Positions 7,421 to 15,667 of a stretch of 64,000 bases of DNA are shown here, piece after piece; positions within the stretch are counted from its first letter, which is position 1, and each line of letters starts with the position of its first letter. This stretch comes from CF-39 sp035651155 (GTDB lineage Bacteria; Chloroflexota; Limnocylindria; P2-11E). A program made the position numbers and the translations under genes. A model generated the notes under the pieces. The model ran no database searches and was not told the DNA's origin. It worked only from the letters and a program-made list of their open reading frames with translations. Where the stretch lies: NCBI GenBank assembly GCA_035651155.1, contig DASRGG010000016.1, positions 62,001-126,000 on the forward strand. Direction: 5' to 3'.

Positions 7421-9067
7421 ATGAACGCCGCGGAGCTTCTCGTGCGCTGCCTCGAGAACGAGGGCGTGCGCTACGTGTTCGGCATTCCGGGCGAGGAGAC
7501 GCTCGCGCTGAACGAGGCCCTCGACCGCAGCGAGAAGATCCGTTTCATCCTCACGCGCCACGAGCAGGGCGCGGCGTTCATGGCCGACGTGTACGGCCGG
7601 CTGTCGTCGTATCCCGGCGTCTGCCTCGCCACGCTCGGGCCCGGCGCGACCAACCTGCTCACCGGCGTCGCCGACGCGCAGCTCGATCGGGCGCCGCTCG
7701 TCGCCATCACCGGGCAGGCCGGCCTGGAGCGCGTGCACAAGGAATCGCATCAGTACATCGACGTCGTCGGCATGTTCGAGCCGGTGACGAAGTGGTCCAC
7801 GCGCGTGACCGTGGCCGACAGCGTGCCCGAGATCGTGCGGAAGGCGTTCCGCCTGGCGCGGATCGAGAAGCCCGGGGCGACGCACATCGAGCTCCCCGAG
7901 GACATCGCCGTCGAGGAGGTGGACATGGCGCCGCTCGAGGTGCGGCGCACGTCCTATCCGAAGGCGCAGGACGAGGCGATCGCGCGCGCGGCGGAGCTCG
8001 TCGACGCCGCGACGCATCCGCTCATCCTGGCAGGCAACGGCGTGCTGCGGCGCGACGCCACGGGCCGTCCCACCGTCGACACGCTCCGCCGCTTCGTCCA
8101 GCGCAGCCGCATCTGGGCGACCCATACGTACATGGCGAAGGGCGCGCTCGTGCCTTTCGGCCAGCACTCGCTGCCGCCGGTCGGGCTGCAGCGACCGGGC
8201 GCCGAGCTGGAGAACGTCAAACCGCTCGCCGAGGCGGATCTGGTCATCGCCATCGGCTACGACCTCGTTGAGTGGGCGCCGGTGCTGTGGAATCCGAAGC
8301 GCGACAAGCAGGTGGTGCACATCGACACCACGCCGGCCGAGCTCGACGGGCATTACCAGCCGTCGATCGAGGTCGTGGGCGAGCTGCACGAGTCGCTCGA
8401 GGCGCTCGCCGAGCGCGTCCACCCGCGTGACGATCGCGGCTGGGTCTTCGCGCATGCCGCCGCGCGTCGCGTCGACGACCGCACGCCGCTCGCGCCGGAG
8501 ACGGTGGTCGACGATCTGCGCGCCGCGCTCGGGCCCGACGACATCGTGGTGAGCGACGTCGGAGCGCACAAGGTGTGGCTGTCGCGGCTCTTCCCGACGG
8601 AGGCGCCGAACACCGTGATCGTGTCCAACGGCCTCGCGTCGATGGGCATCGCTCTTCCCGGCGCGATCGCCGCGAAGCTCGTGCGCCCGCAGCGGAAGGT
8701 CGTGGCCTTCACCGGCGACGGCGGCTTCCTCATGAACGTGCAGGAGCTCGAGACGGCGAAGCGCATCGGCGCCGCCGTCTGCGTCGTCGTGCTCGTCGAC
8801 GAGCGTCTCGGCGTCATCGAGGCGAACGAGCGCCGGACGTACCGGCGCACGTTCGGCACCGAGTTCTCCAACCCGGACTTCGTCGAGCTCGCGCGAGCCT
8901 TCGGGATCGCCGGCTACGCGGTCGAGAGCGCCAAGGATCTCCTGCCGACGCTCCGGCACGCGCTCGACATCGAGGGTCCCTCGGTCGTCGCGGTGCCGTG
9001 GGATCACACCGCGAACGACCGCATCGCGCGGACCGCCATTGGTCGCGGGCCCGTCACGGCGGGCTGA
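7421..9067 (+). CDS. Acetolactate-synthase-like ThDP-dependent enzyme
   Basis: A 548-residue three-domain thiamin-diphosphate enzyme of the IlvB/AlsS type, which joins two 2-oxoacids with loss of CO2. The catalytic Glu48 lies in TRHEQGAAFMAD and the ThDP/Mg motif begins GDGGFLMNVQELETA near residue 433. No regulatory subunit gene (ilvH/ilvN) is adjacent and the length fits catabolic AlsS-like forms, so a role in acetolactate or acetoin formation is as likely as valine biosynthesis. The ATG at 7421 begins the conserved N-terminus; an in-frame GTG at 7388 would add 11 unrelated residues and overlap the inverted repeat. Related families such as glyoxylate carboligase and oxalyl-CoA decarboxylase cannot be fully excluded. 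Confidence 0.82.
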   Translation: MNAAELLVRCLENEGVRYVFGIPGEETLALNEALDRSEKIRFILTRHEQGAAFMADVYGRLSSYPGVCLATLGPGATNLLTGVADAQLDRAPLVAITGQAGLERVHKESHQYIDVVGMFEPVTKWSTRVTVADSVPEIVRKAFRLARIEKPGATHIELPEDIAVEEVDMAPLEVRRTSYPKAQDEAIARAAELVDAATHPLILAGNGVLRRDATGRPTVDTLRRFVQRSRIWATHTYMAKGALVPFGQHSLPPVGLQRPGAELENVKPLAEADLVIAIGYDLVEWAPVLWNPKRDKQVVHIDTTPAELDGHYQPSIEVVGELHESLEALAERVHPRDDRGWVFAHAAARRVDDRTPLAPETVVDDLRAALGPDDIVVSDVGAHKVWLSRLFPTEAPNTVIVSNGLASMGIALPGAIAAKLVRPQRKVVAFTGDGGFLMNVQELETAKRIGAAVCVVVLVDERLGVIEANERRTYRRTFGTEFSNPDFVELARAFGIAGYAVESAKDLLPTLRHALDIEGPSVVAVPWDHTANDRIARTAIGRGPVTAG

Positions 9068-9070
9068 CCG

Positions 9071-9723
9071 GTGCGAAAGGTCGCGCCGTTCGGCATCGTC
9101 GCGCACCGCGGCGTCACCGCCGGGATGCGCGAGAACACCGTGGAGGCGTTCCGCGCCGCGCTCGCGACCGGTGTGGACGCGGTCGAGCTCGACGAGGCGG
9201 CACCGCGGCCGGGCGCCGATCGTCGCCGTGGACGCCGCGGGTCTGCGCGTGCCGCGGCTGCGCGATGTGCTCGAGGACTTCGGCGGCAGGCTCGCGCTCG
9301 AGATCGAGCTGAAGGGTCCGGAGCTGGAGGCTGCCGACGTCGTCGCGGACGTGCTCGCGGCGTACCGAGGCTTCTGGGACGCGGCGGAGGCGACCCGCGT
9401 CGAATCCGCGATCCTTCAGCGCGTCCGCGTCCGCTGCCCCGGACTCGCGACGGCGCTCCTGTTCCCCGCGTCGGAGCCGTGGCTGGGCCACGACGTCGTG
9501 GCCTACGCCGCGCCGAGCGCGCGGCTGCGCCGCCGCCGTGCACCTGGATCCCACGCAGCTGACGCCCGACGTGGCCGCGGCGATCCGCGCCGGCGGGGTC
9601 GGCGTCCACACGCGCAGCGCCGACGACGAAGACGCGCCGCGGCGCTCGTCCTCGCTCGCGGTCCCCTGGGTCCGCACCGACGAGCCGGAGCGCGCGCTCG
9701 CCTTCCGTCGCGGTCTGGGCTAA
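9071..9723 (+). pseudogene. Decayed glycerophosphodiester phosphodiesterase
   Basis: Remnants of a GDPD-family (UgpQ-like) TIM-barrel hydrolase can be read across three frames. Frame 1 gives FGIVAHRGVTAGMRENTVEAF and VDAVELD, the family N-terminus with the first catalytic His and the Glu-Asp. The reading then jumps to another frame (IVAVDAAGLRVPRLRDVLE, LEIELKGP) and near 9535 to a third (VHLDPTQLTPDVAAAIRAGG). The segment that should follow VELD, with the second catalytic His (HD), is missing, so a deletion as well as frameshifts is present. I judge it non-functional. Its end meets the last gene of the minus-strand operon in a shared CTAA. Confidence 0.7.
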
Positions 9724-10097
9724 TCGCCTCGCGCGGGAAGGCCCACGCTGCGCCGCCAGTGCTGGCGTCCAAGCTCGAAGCCGATCGCGCATCCGAGGTC
9801 GACGAGCTCGGCCTCGCTGAACGACGCGTGCAGGCGCCGCCAGAGATCGTCGTCCGCCCTGTCGGAGTCGTACGCGATCGCGCCGGTCCACTCGAGCGCG
9901 GCCCGCTCGCGTCCCTCATAGCGCGCGGCGTCGTCCTCGGAGATCTCGCCCGCGAGGTAGCGGAAGCAGAGCTCCTTGACGCGCTGGTCGACGACGCCCG
10001 ACCGGAGGACGCTCCGCTCGATCTCGTCCCACGCCGCGCGCGCCTCGGGCACGAGCCCGCGGACGTCCGCCGCGGTGCGGCCGGCGATCCGCGGCAT
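9720..10097 (-). CDS. Short AhpD/CMD-like paralogue lacking the redox motif
   Basis: A 125-residue protein of the carboxymuconolactone decarboxylase/AhpD fold. It aligns with the upstream gene: VVDQRVKELCFRYLAGEIS here against VLDHALKELCRVYVSQTIECEY there, and DDDLWRRLHASFSEAELVDLG against DDEVWAKLREHFSDAQIVELG. The Cys pair of AhpD (CxxC) is absent and the region around it is shortened. It may be a structural partner of its neighbour or a diverged hydratase-like member. The ATG overlaps the upstream stop by one base (TGATG), so the two are translationally coupled. Function is not known. Confidence 0.75.
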   Translation of the reverse strand: MPRIAGRTAADVRGLVPEARAAWDEIERSVLRSGVVDQRVKELCFRYLAGEISEDDAARYEGRERAALEWTGAIAYDSDRADDDLWRRLHASFSEAELVDLGCAIGFELGRQHWRRSVGLPARGD

Positions 10098-10672
10098 CAG
10101 CGCGCCGTCCCCGGCGCCAGGCCCGCGCCGGGCTCGCCCGGCAGCTCGTTGTGGCCCACGCGCCAGGTCTTGATGACGCGCTGCTGGCCGAAGGTCACCG
10201 CGATGAACGATCCGAGCTCGACGATCTGCGCGTCGCTGAAGTGCTCGCGCAGCTTCGCCCAGACCTCGTCGTCGGCGCCATCGGGATCCCAGACGAGCAT
10301 GCTCGCGTAGAGGAGCGCGGCCTTCTGCCGCGGCGTGAACCGCGGCGAGGTCTCGAAGCGAAGGAGATCGGCGTAGTCGTCCTCGGTGAGGCCCTGTTCC
10401 CTCCCACGGAGGGATCGCTGCGAGCCTCAGTACTCGCATTCGATCGTCTGCGAGACGTAGACGCGGCAGAGCTCCTTCAGCGCGTGGTCGAGCACGCCGG
10501 CGCGGAAGATGCGCTCCCACGCGTGCATGAAGGCCTTCGCGACCGCCGGCACGTGGAAGCGGATCGACTGCGTCTCGGGGCGCGGCGTCCCGATGCGCCG
10601 CGACTCCTCGAGGTAGCGCACGAGCTCGGGATCGCGAAGCTCGCTCTCGTCGACGTAGCTGATGCGTGCCAT
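10097..10672 (-). CDS. Candidate AhpD-like selenoprotein with in-frame UGA (C-E-Y-U)
   Basis: Read through the UGA at 10429-10427, this frame gives a 191-residue AhpD/CMD-family protein with no other stop. Upstream of the UGA is VSQTIECEY (Cys79), downstream is GSQRSLRGREQG and then KAALLYASMLVWDPDGADDEVW. The UGA is codon 82, exactly where the second Cys of the CxxC motif of AhpD-like thiol peroxidases belongs, giving Cys-Glu-Tyr-Sec. A SECIS-like hairpin follows at the right distance. Sec-containing AhpD-like proteins are known from other bacteria. If UGA is a true stop the gene would be cut to 81 residues and lose half the fold. A C-to-A error in a TGC codon is the main alternative. The start MARISYVDE lies 10 nt after the LVIVD gene. 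Confidence 0.75.
10398..10429 (-). promoter_or_regulatory. UGA Sec codon and bacterial SECIS-like hairpin
   Basis: On the minus-strand mRNA the UGA (10429-10427) is followed after 12 nt by a perfect 7-bp stem, UCCCUCC (10414-10408) paired with GGAGGGA (10404-10398), closing a GUG loop. The loop starts 19 nt after the UGA and its first base is G. Published bacterial SECIS models ask for a stem-loop just after UGA, a loop about 16-37 nt away and a G in the first two loop bases; all three hold here. The stem also encodes protein, as bacterial SECIS elements do. Not tested by folding software. Confidence 0.65.
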
Positions 10673-10682
10673 CGGCTCGATG

Positions 10683-11834
10683 CTAGACGTGACGGAGGAT
10701 GTACAGGCCACCCCGCACACGATCGGTGACGAAGACGAGACGGTCGCTCGTCACCAGCACGTCGTTGAGCTGGATGGCCCGCTGACCGGGCGGCGGCTCG
10801 GGGACGTACGCGGCGATCTCGCGGACGTGCAGCGGGTCCGTCGTGTCGTACACGCGAAGCCCTGCGTTGAAGTACGTCACGTACACGATGCGGTCGCTCT
10901 GGAACGTGCCGGTGCGGTTCTCGTGGACGTTGTGCGGTCCGAAGCGCAGCCCGCGGCGGCAGTAATCGCCCTCAGGCACCGGGAAGCGCGAGATCTCGCG
11001 CGGACGGCGCTCGTCGGAGACGTCGACAAGATGCACGTTCTTCGGCGCGCCCTGGCAGTCGGGCTCGATCGCCTCGTCCGTGACGACGAGCAGCTTGCGG
11101 TCGCCGAGCGGCAGCGCGGTGTGCGTGTGCGGGTGGCCGCCTTCGGGCCACGCGAGCGACGAGATGAGGTCGAGCGAGCCGTCCGCGCGGACCCGGTAGA
11201 CGACGACCCCCGCGTCGAAGTAGCCGCCGTACGCACGGTCGCCCCTGGTGATGACGTGGTGCGCGCCCAGGTCGTTGCCCTCGGGCAGCGTCGCGCCGTC
11301 GCCACTCCGCTGGCCCGGCCACCACCAGCGGGACGCAAGACGCGGTCGCGTCGCATCGGCGAGGTCCACCACGATGAGGAAGCGCGCGGCGATCCCGTTC
11401 TCGCGCGCGGACGCGTACGCGTAGCGCCCACCGTCCCACCAGATGCGATGCACGCCGAGGCCGTCGATGGGCAGGAATCCGATGCGCCGCGGGTCGCTCG
11501 GATCGCGCGATACGTCGTAGACGAGGAGCCCGGCGGATTCGGGCACGCCGACGCGATAGGGGTACTGCTCGTGGTTCGCGAGCAGCAGGCCGTTCGCGAG
11601 CTGGACCTTGTGCGAGTGCGTGCCCTTCGGCACGCCGATCTGCCGGATGACGCGCGGCCGGGTGACGTCGGAGACGTCGACGACGCTCGTACCCACGCCG
11701 AAGTCGCCCATGTGGCCGACGTAGGCGATGTCGCCGTTCCGCATGATCTGCATGCCGTCGCCCCTGCCCTCCAGGTCGGTGTGGCCAACGAGCTCGAGGC
11801 CGCGCTGTTCGAGGGCGCGGGGCAGGGTGGCCAT
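10683..11834 (-). CDS. LVIVD-repeat beta-propeller protein
   Basis: A 383-residue protein built of repeats such as VVDVSDVTRPRVI, VYDVSRDPSDPRRIG, VVDLADATRPRL, LVDVSDERRPREI and VYDTTDPLHVREI, the LVIVD pattern that folds as a beta-propeller. No signal peptide or membrane helix is seen, so it is probably cytoplasmic. It is rich in His, Asp and Trp between blades (GTHSHKV, GHPHTHT, GPHNVHEN), which could bind metal or a ligand, but no catalytic role is established for the family. It is the first gene of a three-gene minus-strand operon with the UGA-containing AhpD-like gene and its paralogue. It is divergent from the LacI regulator at 11925. Confidence 0.8.
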   Translation of the reverse strand: MATLPRALEQRGLELVGHTDLEGRGDGMQIMRNGDIAYVGHMGDFGVGTSVVDVSDVTRPRVIRQIGVPKGTHSHKVQLANGLLLANHEQYPYRVGVPESAGLLVYDVSRDPSDPRRIGFLPIDGLGVHRIWWDGGRYAYASARENGIAARFLIVVDLADATRPRLASRWWWPGQRSGDGATLPEGNDLGAHHVITRGDRAYGGYFDAGVVVYRVRADGSLDLISSLAWPEGGHPHTHTALPLGDRKLLVVTDEAIEPDCQGAPKNVHLVDVSDERRPREISRFPVPEGDYCRRGLRFGPHNVHENRTGTFQSDRIVYVTYFNAGLRVYDTTDPLHVREIAAYVPEPPPGQRAIQLNDVLVTSDRLVFVTDRVRGGLYILRHV

Positions 11835-11896
11835 GTGCGGGATTGTGCTTCGGTTTGACGCTGCGCCGCGCCGGGCATAGCCTCAGGCGACCGTGC

Positions 11897-11908
11897 GCAA
11901 ACGTTTTC
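11897..11908. promoter_or_regulatory. LacI-family operator-like palindrome
   Basis: GCAAACGTTTTC is a near-perfect 12-bp palindrome around a central CG (one mismatched pair), the core expected for LacI/GalR-family operators. It lies 16 nt before the LacI gene and in the 90-nt gap shared with the divergent LVIVD operon, so it could serve autoregulation and possibly control both directions. Confidence 0.55.
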
Positions 11909-11924
11909 CGAGGACGGCCGCGGC

Positions 11925-12959
11925 ATGATCCCCCGGCGTACCATCCACGACGTCGCGCGACTCGCGGGCGTGCATCCCTCGACCGTGTCGCGCGCGCTGT
12001 ATCGCACGGACCTGCCGCTGCGCGCGGAGACCCGGCGAAGGGTCCTCGCCGCGGTCGAGCGGCTCGAGTACCGTCCGTCGGTCCTCGCGCGAGGCCTGCG
12101 CCTCCAGCGGACGAAGACGCTCGGCATGCTCGTGCCCGACATCACCAACCCGTTCTTCCCGCCGATCATCCGCGGCGCGGAGGAGGCGGCGCGCGCGCGC
12201 GGCTACGAGCTCGTGCTCTGCAACACCGACGACTCGCCGGAGCGCGAGAACGCGTCGCTGCGGCTCATGCGCGAGCGGCAGGCCGACGGCATGCTCATCG
12301 CGACGAGCCGCATGGCCGACGCCACCGTCGGCGCCGTCCGCCGCGAGCGCTTCCCGTTCGTCCTCGTCAACCGCGGCTCGCGGGTCGCCGCCGACCTCTC
12401 GGTCGAGGTCGACAACGAGCGCGCCGCGTCCGTCGTGGTCGCGCACCTCGTGTCGCTCGGCCACCGCCGCATCGCGCACATCGCCGGACCGCTCGAGACG
12501 ACGACGGGCGCGGAGCGCGCCCTGGGCTACCGCGCGTCGCTGCGCGCGCACGCCATCGAGCCGGACGGCGCGCTCGTGGCGGAGGCGGCCGCGTACTCCG
12601 AGAGCGCCGGCTTCGAGGCGGCGCGGCGGCTGCTCCGCGCCGCGCCGACGGCGATCTTCGCGGCCAACGACCTCCTCGTGCTGGGCGCACTGCGGGCCGC
12701 CCGCGACGCCGGGCTGCGGGTCCCGCGCGACCTCTCCCTGGTCGGCGTGAACGACATCCCGCTCGTCGGCCTCATCGACCCGCCCATCACCACCGTCCGC
12801 GTGCCCCAGCGCGAGATGGGCGAGATCGCGGCGCGGATGCTCGTCGCGGTGCTCGAGGGCGAGGCGGTCCCGGAGCGTCACGTCCTGCTCGACACGGAGC
12901 TCGTGGTCCGCGGGTCGACCGCCGCGCCGCCCGCCGCGCCGCTCGGGAGCACCGCGTGA
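11925..12959 (+). CDS. LacI/GalR-family transcriptional regulator
   Basis: A 344-residue regulator. The N-terminal helix-turn-helix TIHDVARLAGVHPSTVSRAL (residues 6-25) and hinge (YRPSVLARGLR) are classical LacI. The rest is a periplasmic-binding-protein-like sensor domain that starts KTLGMLVPDITNPFF and ends with the usual TTVRVPQREMGEIAARML. It is first in a long co-directional run, and the ABC ATPase gene starts within its stop codon (GTGA), so it is probably the local repressor of the transporter and catabolic genes. A matching operator lies just upstream. The inducer is unknown; LacI members mostly sense sugars or nucleosides. Confidence 0.92.
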   Translation: MIPRRTIHDVARLAGVHPSTVSRALYRTDLPLRAETRRRVLAAVERLEYRPSVLARGLRLQRTKTLGMLVPDITNPFFPPIIRGAEEAARARGYELVLCNTDDSPERENASLRLMRERQADGMLIATSRMADATVGAVRRERFPFVLVNRGSRVAADLSVEVDNERAASVVVAHLVSLGHRRIAHIAGPLETTTGAERALGYRASLRAHAIEPDGALVAEAAAYSESAGFEAARRLLRAAPTAIFAANDLLVLGALRAARDAGLRVPRDLSLVGVNDIPLVGLIDPPITTVRVPQREMGEIAARMLVAVLEGEAVPERHVLLDTELVVRGSTAAPPAAPLGSTA

Positions 12960-13720
12960 TCGCCGATCGCATCGTCGTCGAGGCGGCGACGAAGCGGTAT
13001 GCCGCCGTCACGGTGTTCGATCGCCTCGAGCTCGCCGTGCGGGAGCGGGAGACGCTCTGCATCCTGGGACCGTCGGGCTGCGGCAAGACCACGCTCATCC
13101 GCGCGATGCATGGGCTCGTGCGCCTCGACGGCGGCAGCGTCGTGATCGACGGGACCAGGGTGACCTCGCCGCGGCGCAACGTCGCGATGGTCTTCCAGCA
13201 CTTCGGCCTCTTCCCCTGGAAGCGCGTCGACGCGAACGTCGCCTTCGGCGTCGAGAACGCCGGTTTGCCGCGGAGGACGATCTACGAGCGGGTCGCGCGC
13301 TACATCGAGCTCGTCGGCCTGAAGGGCTTCGAGCGCCACTACCCGCATCAGCTCTCGGGTGGCATGCAGCAGCGCGCGGGACTCGCTCGCGCGCTCGCGA
13401 CGGAGCCGGACATCCTGCTCATGGACGAGCCCTTCGGATCGCTCGACGCGCAGACGCGCGAGATCCTGCAGGACGAGCTGCTCCGCATCTACCAGACCGA
13501 GCCGCGGACCATGGTCTTCATCACGCACTCCATCGAGGAAGCGATCGCGCTCGGCGACCGCATCCTCGTCATGACGGCGCGGCCCGGCCGCGTCCGCGAG
13601 CTCGTCGCGGTGGACATCCCGCGTCCCCGCACGGTCGCGAGCGTCATCGCGCACCCGCGCTTCATCGAGCTGCGCGATCACTGCTGGCGGCTGCTTCGCG
13701 AGCAGCAGGTGATGGCGTGA
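12956..13720 (+). CDS. ABC transporter ATPase, nitrate/sulfonate/THI5-type importer
   Basis: A 254-residue nucleotide-binding subunit of the SsuB/TauB/ThiZ type. Walker A GPSGCGKTT lies near residues 38-46, the Q-loop in VFQHFGLFPWK, the signature LSGGMQQRAGLARAL near residues 135-149, Walker B ILLMDEP, and the H-loop His in FITHS. It powers uptake with the permease and binding protein that follow. The start is GTG overlapping the lacI stop. The substrate is not shown by this subunit; the family carries sulfonates, taurine, nitrate, thiamin pyrimidine precursors and aromatic acids. Confidence 0.92.
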   Translation: MIADRIVVEAATKRYAAVTVFDRLELAVRERETLCILGPSGCGKTTLIRAMHGLVRLDGGSVVIDGTRVTSPRRNVAMVFQHFGLFPWKRVDANVAFGVENAGLPRRTIYERVARYIELVGLKGFERHYPHQLSGGMQQRAGLARALATEPDILLMDEPFGSLDAQTREILQDELLRIYQTEPRTMVFITHSIEEAIALGDRILVMTARPGRVRELVAVDIPRPRTVASVIAHPRFIELRDHCWRLLREQQVMA

Positions 13721-14544
13721 CCCTTCAGGGCGTCGGCGTCGAGGTCGAGGAGGCGCGCGCCAGCGCCGGGCGCTCGCGCTGGCGGCGCCTGCGGCCGGGC
13801 GACTGGGCCGTACGCGTCGGCACCATCGCGCTGCTCCTCGGGATCTGGGAGTTCTTCGGCCCGAGCCTGAACAAGCTGATCCTGCGCCCGCCGTCCGACA
13901 TCGTGAAGGCGTTCTTCGAGCTGGTGGCGAACGGGGAGCTCCAGGAGGCGCTCGCGCAGAGCATGAAGGAGCTCGTCGGTGGCTTCGCGATCGCGCTCGT
14001 GTTCGGCGTGATCATCGGCGTCGCCTCCGGCCGCTGGCGCTTCGTGTACAACGCCGTCGATCCACTCGTGTCCGCGCTGTACTCGGTGCCGTCGGTGGCG
14101 CTCGTGCCGCTCATCGGATTCGCGTTCAAGTCCGTGGGCGATGCGCCGCGCATCGCGACCGTCGCGCTCTTCGCGATCTTTCCCATCCTCATCAACACGC
14201 AGCAGGGCGTGCGGAACGTGGATCGGCAGCTCTTGGAGGTATCACGCTCGTTCAACACCGGCGAGCGGAAGCTGTGGACGGACGTGATCGTCCCGTCGGC
14301 GCTCCCCTACGTCCTCGCGGGCATACGTCTCGCGATCGGGCGCGGGCTCATCGGGATGATCGTGGCCGAGTTCTTCATCGGCCTCGTCGGTCTGGGCTTC
14401 CTGATCATCTCGTACGAGAACGTGTTCCGCATCGACCGCATGTTCGTCCCGGTCATCGTCCTCGCGGCGATGGGCATCCTCCTCATGGGCTTCGTGCAAT
14501 GGATCGAAGGTCGTGTCGCACCGTGGCTGAAGAAGGATCAATAG
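13717..14544 (+). CDS. ABC transporter permease, SsuC/TauC type
   Basis: A 275-residue inner-membrane permease with about six helices and the BPD-transp-1 coupling loop (EVSRSFNTGERKLWTDVIVPSALPYVLAGIR, EAA-type, near residues 174-204). A cytoplasmic N-terminal tail of about 30 residues precedes the first helix. It pairs with the ATPase upstream, sharing a GTGA overlap, and with the lipoprotein 11 nt downstream. The full importer is therefore a one-ATPase, one-permease, one-binding-protein system typical of the NMT1/THI5-like group. Confidence 0.92.
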   Translation: MTLQGVGVEVEEARASAGRSRWRRLRPGDWAVRVGTIALLLGIWEFFGPSLNKLILRPPSDIVKAFFELVANGELQEALAQSMKELVGGFAIALVFGVIIGVASGRWRFVYNAVDPLVSALYSVPSVALVPLIGFAFKSVGDAPRIATVALFAIFPILINTQQGVRNVDRQLLEVSRSFNTGERKLWTDVIVPSALPYVLAGIRLAIGRGLIGMIVAEFFIGLVGLGFLIISYENVFRIDRMFVPVIVLAAMGILLMGFVQWIEGRVAPWLKKDQ

Positions 14545-14555
14545 GGAGGTCGAAG

Positions 14556-15650
14556 ATGGGTGCGCGTGTCATTGGAGCCATCGGCCTAGCACTCGCGATG
14601 CTCGTCACCGCGTGTACGAGCACGACGACGGGGGGCGCGGGCGGCGCGGCGACCGCGACCGCGGCGGCGACCGCGGCGGCGGCGACCGCCACGGCCGTGC
14701 CGAAGGCGACCTGCACCGCGAAGAAGGTGACGATCGCGGTGCCGGTGACGCCGCCGAACGTCGTCCATCTCACGCCGTACGTCGCTGAATCGTTCGGTTA
14801 CTTCAAGGACGAGAACCTCACAGTCGAGCTCGTCCGCTTCGACGGCGGCGTCGGGTCGCTCCGCGCATCGGCGTCGGGCGCGATCAATCTCGCCGGCACA
14901 TCGAGCGAGCCCGTCCTCGACGCGATCGCGAACGGCGCCGACGTGAAGATCGTGTACAGCTACGCGCCGAACGTCGACGTCTCGTTCGCCGTCGGCCCGG
15001 GCATCAAGACGCTCGCCGACCTGAAGGGCAAGAAGATGGGCGTCCAGGAGCCCGGCGGCTTCGCGGACGTGATGACGCGTCTCGTGTTGAAGAAGGCGGG
15101 CATCGATCCGAAGGACGTGACGTTCGTCACGACGACGACCGCGGGCCGCGTCCAGGCGCTCGCGACGGGCCAGACCGACACGGCGGTCCTGCACATCGAC
15201 CAGGTGAAGACGGTCCAGAAGCAGACGCCGACGATCACGGTCCTCGCGAACATGTGGGAGGTCCTCAGCGACTACCAGTACGCCGTGTACATCGTCCCGA
15301 CGCAGACGCTCAAGGACGACGCGGCGACCACCGAGTGCCTCATCCGTGCGCTCATGCGCGCGAACCGTGCGATGTACGACGCGGCGAACCGCGACAAGAT
15401 CATCCAGATCGGCGTGGAGCAGACGAAGGAGGCCAAGGACGTCGTCTCCGAGACGTTCGATCTGCTCGTCAAGGCCAAGGCGTGGCCGCAGAACGAGGGC
15501 GTCCCGCAGGCGAACATCGACGGGACGATCAAGAGCGAAAGGGACTTCGGGAAGATCAAGACCGACATGAAGTTCGCCGACGTCACCGATCTCTCGATCG
15601 CGAAGAAGGTGGTGGACCAGCTCGGTCGCGTGAAGGACTTCCCGTACTAG
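14556..15650 (+). CDS. NMT1/THI5-like substrate-binding lipoprotein
   Basis: A 364-residue exported solute-binding protein. The signal peptide MGARVIGAIGLALAMLVTAC ends in a lipobox with the lipidated Cys at residue 20, followed by a Thr/Ala-rich linker of about 30 residues. The mature domain starts KKVTIAVPVTPPNVVHLTPY and includes LADLKGKKMGVQEPGG, the NMT1/THI5 pattern. A ribosome site agggaggt (14543-14550) lies 5 nt before the ATG. It should catch the substrate for the ATPase and permease encoded just upstream. Family members bind pyrimidines, riboflavin, sulfonates or aromatic acids; the ligand here is unknown. Confidence 0.9.
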   Translation: MGARVIGAIGLALAMLVTACTSTTTGGAGGAATATAAATAAAATATAVPKATCTAKKVTIAVPVTPPNVVHLTPYVAESFGYFKDENLTVELVRFDGGVGSLRASASGAINLAGTSSEPVLDAIANGADVKIVYSYAPNVDVSFAVGPGIKTLADLKGKKMGVQEPGGFADVMTRLVLKKAGIDPKDVTFVTTTTAGRVQALATGQTDTAVLHIDQVKTVQKQTPTITVLANMWEVLSDYQYAVYIVPTQTLKDDAATTECLIRALMRANRAMYDAANRDKIIQIGVEQTKEAKDVVSETFDLLVKAKAWPQNEGVPQANIDGTIKSERDFGKIKTDMKFADVTDLSIAKKVVDQLGRVKDFPY

Positions 15651-15667
15651 CCGGGGAAGGTAGAGAG

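Noticed and set aside
5381..9106. Very long antisense open frame on the minus strand (over 1,200 codons)
   Set aside because: It runs across three convincing plus-strand genes, is extremely Arg-rich and matches no family pattern; long shadow frames are expected at this base composition.
10097..10300. A separate 67-codon gene starting MLVWDPDGADDE
   Set aside because: It is the C-terminal part of the AhpD-like frame downstream of the UGA, in the same frame and with family sequence on both sides of it.
14640..14705. Ala/Thr-rich repeat tract as a mobile or tandem repeat
   Set aside because: It is the low-complexity linker of a lipoprotein, like those at 43,040 and in the E2 linkers at 61,900-62,330.
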